DNA of 64,000 nt from Algicola sp. (GTDB lineage: Bacteria > Bacteroidota > Bacteroidia > Flavobacteriales > Flavobacteriaceae): assembly GCA_018222915.1 (NCBI GenBank), contig JAAEZI010000005.1:51836-115835 (forward strand), written 5' to 3'. Positions 56,618-64,000 of this stretch are shown here, piece after piece (the stretch's first letter is position 1; each line of letters begins with the position of its first letter). The position numbers and the translations under genes are program-made. The notes under the pieces were generated by a model that saw only the letters and a list, made by a program, of their open reading frames with translations, searched no databases and had not been told where the DNA came from.

Positions 56618-58354
56618 TTATTCTAATCTTATATCTGATACGGATGCTCCGGATGGCACCATAGGAAATACATTATCTTCCTTTTCTACACAAACCTCTA
56701 AAAAATAGGCTTCTTTACTTGCAATCATTTCCTCAACAGCTGCGGCTAATTCTTCACGTTTTGTCACTCGTTTTGCATTTAAATAATAACCTTTAGCAAT
56801 GGCGACAAAATCGGGATTGGTCATTTCGGTAGACGCATAGCGTTTATCAAAAAATAATTGTTGCCACTGTCTTACCATCCCTAAAAAGTCGTTGTTTAAA
56901 ACCACTACTTTCACAGCAGTTTTTTGCTGAAATATGGTGCCAAGCTCTTGAATGGTCATTTGATAACCACCATCACCAGATATTGAAATCACTTCACGAT
57001 CTGGCGCTGCCATTTTTGCTCCAATAGCTGCTGGTAAGCCGAAGCCCATAGTTCCTAAACCTCCTGAAGTAATATTACTCTTAGTCGTATTGAATTCGGC
57101 ATAACGACAAGCAATCATTTGATGCTGTCCTACATCCGTGACTATGGCTGCCTCTCCTTTGGTTTGTTTGTTGATTTCCTTTAAAACTTCACCCATTGTT
57201 AGGCCTTCCTTAGTTGGATAAAGATCCGCCTTTATCACTTTTTCATATTCAATCTGATAAAGGTCTTTGAATTTTTGGTGCCATGCTTCATGCGAATTCG
57301 ATGTCAATAGTGGCAAGAGTGCCTCTAAGCTAGTTTTGGCATCTCCAAGAACAGCGACATCTGTTTTCACATTCTTATCTACTTCTGCAGGATCAATTTC
57401 GAAATGTATGATTTTAGCTTGTTTTGCATAGTAATCAAGGTTGCCAGTTACACGATCGTCAAATCGCATCCCAATGGCTATTAAGACATCACATTCATTG
57501 GTCAAAACATTGGGTGCATAATTGCCATGCATTCCAACCATACCTACATTTAACGGATGTGAAGTTGGAATAGCGGAAGCTCCAAGTATCGTCCAAGCCG
57601 CAGGAAGACCTGCTTTTTCAATAACCGATTTAAATACGTTTTCTGCTTCACCCAAAATGACGCCTTGTCCCCAAACCACTAATGGTTTTTTAGCCTTATT
57701 TATCAAGTCTGCAGCAGCTTTCAAATCGTCTGGATTGGCTGTAGGAACAGGTTTATAACTTCTTATTCCGGCACATTTCTTATATGCAAAATCGAATGTT
57801 TCGAATTGCGCATCTTTTGTAATATCTATCAAGACAGGACCAGGTCTTCCGCTTCTAGCAATATAAAAAGCCTTGGCAAGCACTTCTGGTATTTCAGAGG
57901 CTTTGGTTATTTGATGATTCCATTTGGTCACAGGTGTTGAAATACCGACGATATCCGTTTCTTGAAAGGCGTCACTACCCAACAAGTGAGAACCCACTTG
58001 ACCCGTAATGCACACCATGGGTGTAGAATCAATTTGTGCGTCTGCGATTCCAGTGATCAAATTCGTAGCTCCAGGTCCAGACGTTGCAATGGCGACACCA
58101 ACCTTTCCAGAAATTCTAGCATACCCCTGAGCTGAGTGTGTCGCTCCTTGTTCATGACGTGTTAGGACATGATGTATCTTATCTTGATACTTGTAAAGTT
58201 CATCATAAACTGGCATGATGGCACCTCCAGGATAACCGTATAATGTGTCAACACCCTCAGCTAACAAACATTTTATGATTGCCTCACTTCCTGAAATATG
58301 TTCAGTGGATGGGACAGTGCTTGATGGATGATGCGTGGTTTGTGGATCTTTCAT
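56618..58354 (-). CDS. ilvB: Acetolactate synthase large subunit
   Basis: Thiamine diphosphate enzyme for acetolactate/acetohydroxybutyrate. GYPGGAIMPVYDEL near residue 40, the catalytic Glu in TRHEQGATH, and the TPP motif GDGGYQMTIQEL ending in VVLNND. 578 residues. Nine bases after ilvD. Confidence 0.95.
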   Translation of the reverse strand: MKDPQTTHHPSSTVPSTEHISGSEAIIKCLLAEGVDTLYGYPGGAIMPVYDELYKYQDKIHHVLTRHEQGATHSAQGYARISGKVGVAIATSGPGATNLITGIADAQIDSTPMVCITGQVGSHLLGSDAFQETDIVGISTPVTKWNHQITKASEIPEVLAKAFYIARSGRPGPVLIDITKDAQFETFDFAYKKCAGIRSYKPVPTANPDDLKAAADLINKAKKPLVVWGQGVILGEAENVFKSVIEKAGLPAAWTILGASAIPTSHPLNVGMVGMHGNYAPNVLTNECDVLIAIGMRFDDRVTGNLDYYAKQAKIIHFEIDPAEVDKNVKTDVAVLGDAKTSLEALLPLLTSNSHEAWHQKFKDLYQIEYEKVIKADLYPTKEGLTMGEVLKEINKQTKGEAAIVTDVGQHQMIACRYAEFNTTKSNITSGGLGTMGFGLPAAIGAKMAAPDREVISISGDGGYQMTIQELGTIFQQKTAVKVVVLNNDFLGMVRQWQQLFFDKRYASTEMTNPDFVAIAKGYYLNAKRVTKREELAAAVEEMIASKEAYFLEVCVEKEDNVFPMVPSGASVSDIRLE

Positions 58355-58363
58355 ACGTATAGT

Positions 58364-60043
58364 TTAAAATTCATCGGTCACACAACCTTTAGATGCTGAT
58401 GACACAGTTTTTGCATATTTATAGAGAACACCTCGATCAAATTTTAAGTCTGGTGCCTTCCATTGTTGTTTTCTTTCTTGTAATACCTCATCGGAAACCT
58501 CAACTGAAATTGTATTCGTCTCGGCATCAATCGTGATAGTATCACCGTCTTTCACCAAAGCTATGGTACCACCTTCCTGTGCCTCTGGCGTAATATGTCC
58601 AACCACAAAGCCGTGGGTGCCTCCAGAAAAGCGACCATCTGTTATGAGTGCCACATCATTTCCTAATCCGGCTCCCATAATAGCTGCTGTGGGTTTTAGC
58701 ATTTCTGGCATTCCTGGTCCACCTTTGGGTCCTTCATATCGAATAACGACGACATCACCTTTCTTTACAAGGCCATTCCTGATACCATCATTTGCTTCAT
58801 ATTCACCCTCAAACACCTTGGCTTTCCCTGTAAATCGGAGACCTTCTTTGCCGGTTATTTTTGCGACGCTACCCTCTTCAGCCAAATTGCCGTACAACAT
58901 CCTGAGATGTCCTGAAATTTTAATCGGCTTTTCAATAGGTTTAATGACTTGCTGGCCTTCTTCAAGATCATTAACATCCAATAAGTTTTCAGCGATAGTT
59001 TTACCAGTAACAGTTAGACAATCTCCATGAATTAGTCCCTTCTTCAAGAGGTATTTTAGCACTGCAGGAATGCCTCCTACAGCATGCACATCTTCCATAA
59101 GATATTGACCACTAGGCTTCAAATCAGCCAAAAATGGTGTTTGATCACTGATGTCTTGAAAATCCTTAAGTGTGAAATCTATTTGCGCAGCTCTAGCGAT
59201 TGCCAGAAAGTGAAGTACCGCATTGGTAGAACCTCCTAAAATGGTCACAAGACGTACAGCATTTTCTAATGATTTTCTAGTGATAATATCGGAAGGTTTA
59301 ATATCTTTTTCTAAAAGTGTGCGCATCGCTTCTCCTGCCAGAATCGACTCTTTCTTTTTTGCATCACTCAAAGCAGGATTGGAAGAATTGAAGGGCAATG
59401 ACATTCCTAATGCTTCAATTGCTGAAGCCATTGTATTGGCCGTATACATCCCACCACAAGCACCTGCTCCTGGACAGGCTTTTTCAACGATATTTTGATA
59501 TTCATTTTCTGTCATGGTCCCAGCCACCTTACTACCCCAAGCTTCAAATGCGGAGACAACGTCTAGTTTTTTTCCATTATGACATCCTGAATCAATCGTC
59601 CCACCATAAACGAGAATACTTGGACGATTTAAACGTATCATTGCCATCAATGCGCCAGGCATATTTTTATCGCAACCTACAACCGTAACTAAACCATCAT
59701 AGCTCATCGCCTGAACAACTGTTTCCATGGAATCAGCGATGATATCACGAGAAGGTAATGAATAACGCATTCCAGGCGTTCCCATAGAAATACCATCACT
59801 TACACCAATAGTATTAAAAATCAATCCTACCACATCTTCACTTTTAGTCCCTTCCTTGACCAGCTGTGCTAAGTCATTTAAATGCATATTACATGGATTG
59901 CCTTCATAACCAGTACTGGCAATACCGATGATAGGTTTGTAAAAATCTTCCTTAGTTAATCCGATAGCATGTAACATTGCCTGTGCCGCAGGTTGTGTTG
60001 GATCTTGTGTTACAGTTTTACTGTATTTATTCAGTTCACTCAT
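58364..60043 (-). CDS. ilvD: Dihydroxy-acid dehydratase
   Basis: Iron-sulfur dehydratase, third common step of branched-chain synthesis. Cluster cysteines Cys51 (GNPCNMH), Cys124 (GCDKNMPG) and Cys196 (GACGGMY) are visible, consistent with the [2Fe-2S] type. First gene of the ilv operon. The 248-base gap before it holds only the gltD terminator; I found no convincing branched-chain leader peptide there. Confidence 0.95.
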   Translation of the reverse strand: MSELNKYSKTVTQDPTQPAAQAMLHAIGLTKEDFYKPIIGIASTGYEGNPCNMHLNDLAQLVKEGTKSEDVVGLIFNTIGVSDGISMGTPGMRYSLPSRDIIADSMETVVQAMSYDGLVTVVGCDKNMPGALMAMIRLNRPSILVYGGTIDSGCHNGKKLDVVSAFEAWGSKVAGTMTENEYQNIVEKACPGAGACGGMYTANTMASAIEALGMSLPFNSSNPALSDAKKKESILAGEAMRTLLEKDIKPSDIITRKSLENAVRLVTILGGSTNAVLHFLAIARAAQIDFTLKDFQDISDQTPFLADLKPSGQYLMEDVHAVGGIPAVLKYLLKKGLIHGDCLTVTGKTIAENLLDVNDLEEGQQVIKPIEKPIKISGHLRMLYGNLAEEGSVAKITGKEGLRFTGKAKVFEGEYEANDGIRNGLVKKGDVVVIRYEGPKGGPGMPEMLKPTAAIMGAGLGNDVALITDGRFSGGTHGFVVGHITPEAQEGGTIALVKDGDTITIDAETNTISVEVSDEVLQERKQQWKAPDLKFDRGVLYKYAKTVSSASKGCVTDEF

Positions 60044-60219
60044 ATGATAATTTTTGCAAATTCAAATGGCCGTGTCTAAAATACCGGTTTCACATTCCTT
60101 CATGGATAGTTTTAGGTGATTCGCGCTAAACCCAACACACAAAATAGACACTCAAAAAACTGAATAACAGTAAGTTAAGTGTTTTTAAGTATGATGTTCA
60201 AAAGGGGCAATTTTCTTAA

Positions 60220-60248
60220 TAAAAAAGCCTTCTCAGTGGAGAAGGCCC
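60220..60248 (-). terminator. Terminator of gltBD
   Basis: On the minus strand GCCTTCTC-cact-GAGAAGGC followed by six T, 44 bases after the gltD stop. It separates glutamate synthase from the ilv operon. Confidence 0.92.
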
Positions 60249-60291
60249 TGTATTTAAAAAAATCAAGAGATTTAGGTTCTAGTGCCATGAG

Positions 60292-61758
60292 CTAAACACG
60301 AGGCAAATCTCCTGCTTCTTTTAGAGGTAAATTTGAATGTCCCATTAAGTAAGCATCCACATAGTGCGCTGCTTCACGACCTTCCGAAATGGCCCAAACA
60401 ATAAGGGATTGACCGCGTCTCATATCACCAGCTGTAAAAATACCTTTTACATTGGTAGCATAATCTTTTGTCGTTGCTTTTATATTCGTTCTGAAGTCTG
60501 TTTCAAGACCAAATTGATCGGCTAATGTTTTTTCAGGACCTGTAAAACCTAAGGCTAGTAAAACCAAATCACAATCCCATTTTTTTTCAGTATTTGGTAG
60601 CTCCTTCAAAATTGGTCGTTCATCTTTTTTAAAGACCCATTCAACTTCAACTGTTACTAAACCCGTAAGGTTACCATTCTTATCGCCCAAAAATTCTTTC
60701 GTTGAAATGCTAAAAAAACGTTCAACACCTTCCTCATGCGACGATGTCTTCTTTAGTTTCATTGGCCAATAAGGCCATGGCTGATGTGCTGGACGCCCTT
60801 TAGGCGGTTTGCTTAAAATCTCAAAATTTGTGACAGATTTCGCTCCATGACGATTAGAGGTTCCTATACAGTCAGAACCTGTATCGCCACCTCCAATAAC
60901 AATGACATTTTTATTTTTAGCCGAAATAATAGCTTCAAAAGGCACTACACCATCCACATATTGGTTATTTTGTTTTAAAAAATCCATAGCTTGATGAACG
61001 CCTTTCAAGTGACTACCCTTGATAGGAATGGATCGTCTTACCGAGGCACCGCCACATAGTAATACGGCATCAAATTCTGCTTTGATGGTTTCTACGTTAA
61101 TAGTGTTTCCAACCTCAGCATTGGTTTTAAAATTGATTCCTTCTTTTTCTAGTATTTCAAGTCTTCTATCAATAATTGATTTCTCCATTTTGAAATCTGG
61201 AATCCCATATCGCAGTAATCCTCCAATTTTTGCATCACGTTCAAAAACAGTCACATGATGTCCGGCACGATTAAGTTGTTGAGCAGCCGCTAATCCGGCT
61301 GGACCAGAGCCAATAACTGCTACCTGCTTATCTGTTCTAATTTTAGGAGGCTGCGCTTTAATCCAACCTTCTCTAAAGGCAGTTTCAACGATATTCTTTT
61401 CAATGGTTTCAATGGCCACAGGATCTTCGTTAATGCCTAAAACGCATGCTTCTTCACAAGGAGCTGGACATAAACGTCCGGTAAATTCTGGGAAGTTATT
61501 AGTCGCATGCAAAATTTGAGCTGCCTCTTTCCAACGACCTTTATAAACTTTATCATTAAAGTCTGGGATTAAATTCCCTAGAGGACAGCCACTATGGCAA
61601 AATGGAATACCACAATCCATACATCTTGCTCCCTGATCTTTCAGTTTTTCCTCATTTAAAGGGATTGTAAACTCCTTATAATTTTTTAGACGATTTGCTA
61701 CCTTTTTATATGGTTCATCTGCCCTTTTGTATTCTAAAAACCCTGTTATCTTTCCCAT
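60292..61758 (-). CDS. gltD: Glutamate synthase small subunit
   Basis: NADPH-oxidising flavoprotein subunit of GOGAT, passing electrons to GltB. N-terminal 4Fe-4S cysteines in CMDCGIPFCHSGCPLGN, two GxGxxG dinucleotide motifs (VIGSGPAGLAAAQQL and VIGGGDTGSDC). 488 residues. Starts four bases after gltB and is the last gene before the terminator. Confidence 0.95.
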   Translation of the reverse strand: MGKITGFLEYKRADEPYKKVANRLKNYKEFTIPLNEEKLKDQGARCMDCGIPFCHSGCPLGNLIPDFNDKVYKGRWKEAAQILHATNNFPEFTGRLCPAPCEEACVLGINEDPVAIETIEKNIVETAFREGWIKAQPPKIRTDKQVAVIGSGPAGLAAAQQLNRAGHHVTVFERDAKIGGLLRYGIPDFKMEKSIIDRRLEILEKEGINFKTNAEVGNTINVETIKAEFDAVLLCGGASVRRSIPIKGSHLKGVHQAMDFLKQNNQYVDGVVPFEAIISAKNKNVIVIGGGDTGSDCIGTSNRHGAKSVTNFEILSKPPKGRPAHQPWPYWPMKLKKTSSHEEGVERFFSISTKEFLGDKNGNLTGLVTVEVEWVFKKDERPILKELPNTEKKWDCDLVLLALGFTGPEKTLADQFGLETDFRTNIKATTKDYATNVKGIFTAGDMRRGQSLIVWAISEGREAAHYVDAYLMGHSNLPLKEAGDLPRV

Positions 61759-61762
61759 GTTC

Positions 61763-64000
61763 TTAAGCTATTAATGTATTTTCTGCTTCCAATCTAATGA
61801 GTGCCTGACGATATTCTTCTGGTAAAACTTTAATGAATTTTGGAAGCTCTTTTTGCCAATTCTCCAAAAGACGCTGAGCTAGTGGACTTAATGTCGCATT
61901 GTAATGATTTTCGACAAGTCCTCTTAGTTCTGTCACATCATCAGTCTCACAGACTGTTTCTAAATTTAAGCCCTCTTTATTACAGAGCTTATCAAAAGTT
62001 CCTTTTGGGTCATAAACATAAGCGATGCCGCCACTCATACCTGCTCCAAAATTTCTACCTACTTCACCTAATACTACGACACGTCCACCGGTCATATATT
62101 CACATCCATGATCACCAATACCTTCTACCACTGCTAAGGCTCCAGAATTTCTCACACAGAAGCGTTCTCCAGCTTTTCCATTGACATAGGCTTCACCAGA
62201 GGTGGCTCCATAGAGCGCCACATTTCCTATGATAATATTATCTTCTGGTACAATGGTGGCTTCATCTGGCACTTTCACAACTAATTTAGCACCAGACAGA
62301 CCTTTACCGAGATAATCGTTGGAGTTACCATTAATAATCAAAGACAAGCCTTTCGTTGCAAAGGCTCCAAAACTTTGGCCTGCGGAACCTGTAAAATTAA
62401 TCTTCAATGTATTTTCTGGTAATCCTTGAGCGCCATAAATCTTAGAAATTTCATTACTTAAAATGGCGCCAAAAGCACGATCTCTATTCGTAATTTTAAA
62501 TTCTAAAACTGTCTTTTCTTTACGGAATAAAGCAGGATGGGCTCGACTTATAACCTTGAAGTCCAAGGCCTTTTCCAAACCGTGATCTTGGCTTTCAGTG
62601 TTATATAATTTTGTTTCTTCAGGGACCTTCACTTTATGAAGAATAGGTGTTAAATCTAAGCCCAACGCTTTGTAGTGTGCTATGGTTTTATTACGATTTA
62701 GTTTCTGAACTTGACCAACCATTTCATCCACAGTTCTAAAACCTAACTGCGCCATAATTTCACGTAACTCTTGTGCTACGAAGTACATAAAATTAACGAC
62801 ATGCTCAGGCTTTCCTTTAAATTTTTTACGAAGTTCTGGGTTTTGTGTAGCGATGCCTACAGGACAAGTATTTAAATGACATACACGCATCATCACACAG
62901 CCAGAAGCTACCAAAGGCGCTGTGGCGAACCCAAACTCTTCTGCGCCTAATAAACAAGCTATGGCTACATCACGACCTGTTTTCAATTGTCCGTCGCATT
63001 CCAAAACCACGCGATTTCGTAGGTTATTCATCACTAATGTCTGTTGGGCTTCTGCCAATCCAAGTTCCCACGGAAGTCCGGCATGTTTGAGTGATGTTAG
63101 AGGCGACGCACCAGTTCCACCGTCATGACCAGAAATTAATATCACATCACCTTTAGCTTTTGCAACACCAGCTGCAACCGTACCGATACCAACTTCAGAC
63201 ACAAGCTTTACATTAATTCGAGCCGTTCTATTTGCCGATTTTAGATCGTAAATAAGTTGAGACAAATCCTCAATAGAATAGATATCGTGGTGAGGAGGTG
63301 GAGAAATCAACCCTACATAGGGTGTAGAGTTTCTGGTCTTCGCAATTTCTGGATTCACTTTTGAACCCGGCAATTGACCACCTTCACCAGGTTTCGCTCC
63401 TTGCGCCATTTTTATTTGTATTTCCGAAGCATTGGTTAGATAATTTGAAGTCACTCCAAAGCGTCCAGAAGCTACCTGTTTAATAGCAGAATTTTTCCAA
63501 TCACCATTAGCGTCTTTGTAGAAGCGTACTTCATCCTCACCACCTTCTCCAGAGTTACTTTTGCCGCCAATTCGATTCATCGCAATGGCCAAATTTTCAT
63601 GCGCCTCCTTACTAATAGAACCATACGACATAGCTCCAGTTTTAAAGCGTTTCACAATTTCCGTCCATGGTTCCACTTCTTCCATTGGAATGGGATCGTA
63701 ATTCGTGAATTCAAACAAGCCTCTAATGGTCATTAATTGCTTGGTCTGTTCATTAATTAATTCTGAATAATCTTTATAGGTTTTGTGTTTATTTCCTCTA
63801 ACAGCCTCTTGTAATTTAGCGACGGTTATTGGATTGAAGGTATGCTTCTCACCATGTCGTCGCCATTTGTATTGTCCTCCAAAATCTAATTGCAAATCCG
63901 CATCTACGACAGCTGTTTTATAAGCTTTTTTATGTCTCTTACTAATTTCTTTTTCAATTTCACGCAAGCCAATTCCTTGTAATCTTGTTACGGTATTTGG
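61763..64000 (-). CDS. gltB: Glutamate synthase large subunit (partial, 5' end outside window)
   Basis: The frame is open at the right edge, so only the C-terminal 745 residues are seen. They hold the FMN synthase barrel ([19 protein letters not shown]), the 3Fe-4S cysteines in [15 protein letters not shown] and the C-terminal GXGXG beta-helix ([20 protein letters not shown]). The glutaminase domain lies outside. A TTG at 63967 is an internal codon, not the start: the preceding residues read [11 protein letters not shown]. Confidence 0.95.
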   Translation of the reverse strand, partial: PNTVTRLQGIGLREIEKEISKRHKKAYKTAVVDADLQLDFGGQYKWRRHGEKHTFNPITVAKLQEAVRGNKHKTYKDYSELINEQTKQLMTIRGLFEFTNYDPIPMEEVEPWTEIVKRFKTGAMSYGSISKEAHENLAIAMNRIGGKSNSGEGGEDEVRFYKDANGDWKNSAIKQVASGRFGVTSNYLTNASEIQIKMAQGAKPGEGGQLPGSKVNPEIAKTRNSTPYVGLISPPPHHDIYSIEDLSQLIYDLKSANRTARINVKLVSEVGIGTVAAGVAKAKGDVILISGHDGGTGASPLTSLKHAGLPWELGLAEAQQTLVMNNLRNRVVLECDGQLKTGRDVAIACLLGAEEFGFATAPLVASGCVMMRVCHLNTCPVGIATQNPELRKKFKGKPEHVVNFMYFVAQELREIMAQLGFRTVDEMVGQVQKLNRNKTIAHYKALGLDLTPILHKVKVPEETKLYNTESQDHGLEKALDFKVISRAHPALFRKEKTVLEFKITNRDRAFGAILSNEISKIYGAQGLPENTLKINFTGSAGQSFGAFATKGLSLIINGNSNDYLGKGLSGAKLVVKVPDEATIVPEDNIIIGNVALYGATSGEAYVNGKAGERFCVRNSGALAVVEGIGDHGCEYMTGGRVVVLGEVGRNFGAGMSGGIAYVYDPKGTFDKLCNKEGLNLETVCETDDVTELRGLVENHYNATLSPLAQRLLENWQKELPKFIKVLPEEYRQALIRLEAENTLIA

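Noticed and set aside
60062..60103. Short ORF upstream of ilvD (MKECETGILDTAI) as a possible branched-chain leader peptide.
   Set aside because: Only three Ile/Leu codons out of 13, and no terminator between it and ilvD.
1..64000. tRNA/rRNA genes, CRISPR arrays, insertion sequences, prophage or attachment sites.
   Set aside because: Looked for on both strands by eye; no recognisable cloverleaf, spaced direct repeats, transposase or integrase. Small or degenerate cases could have been missed.

Overview
The window is an AT-rich chromosomal segment of a gliding-type member of the Bacteroidota, almost certainly a flavobacterium (family Flavobacteriaceae; genus not determinable here). Supporting signs are the gliding genes gldA, gldB and gldC, a secreted protein with a type IX secretion C-terminal sorting domain, Bacteroidota-type promoters (TTTG or TTG, about 18-21 bases, then TAnnTTTG), PorT-like and GIN-domain envelope proteins, and a methionine synthase split into two genes. 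I see no insertion sequence, prophage, CRISPR, rRNA or tRNA; gene content is core metabolism in dense operons.

Layout: (1) 1-7944, a minus-strand phenylacetate degradation operon (paaE-A-B-C-D-G-H-I-J, the last cut by the window edge) headed by a TetR-family regulator and a palindrome overlapping the promoter. (2) 7994-20886, a rhodanese, gldC/gldB, nadE, an atypical response regulator, an atypical dnaG primase, an ECF sigma/anti-sigma/outer-membrane trio, a polyprenyl synthase, a T9SS cargo protein, rlmN and queA. (3) 20956-34907, aroA-mazG-two DUF3857 proteins-ydjM-dtd-rsgA, two unknown secreted proteins, and the aromatic amino acid operon pheA-aminotransferase-tyrA-DAHP synthase/chorismate mutase. 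(4) 35058-37802, gldA and two envelope proteins. (5) 37837-47003, a methionine/cysteine operon (metY, metX, cysE, cysM, split metH, a tiny membrane ORF, metF) under a SAM-I riboswitch. (6) 47126-60043, leuACDB on the plus strand facing ilvD-B-N-C-A on the minus strand. (7) 60292-64000, gltD and the C-terminal part of gltB.

The regulatory layer is the most interesting part. The pheA operon is preceded by a 19-codon leader peptide, ten of whose residues are Phe, Tyr or Trp, followed by a terminator that ends at the pheA start codon: a textbook-like ribosome-mediated attenuator that senses the operon's own end products. The methionine operon carries a clear SAM-I aptamer. The ECF sigma gene has an ECF-type promoter of its own. 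Three copies of a structured, roughly 70-95 base intergenic repeat (3454-3526, 19691-19782, 51970-52040) share a covarying closing stem; one of them supplies the last codons and stop of leuD.

Two housekeeping-type proteins have lost canonical residues: DnaG has all four zinc ligands of its N-terminal finger replaced at exactly canonical spacing, and the neighbouring NarL-type response regulator has Glu in place of the phospho-accepting Asp.
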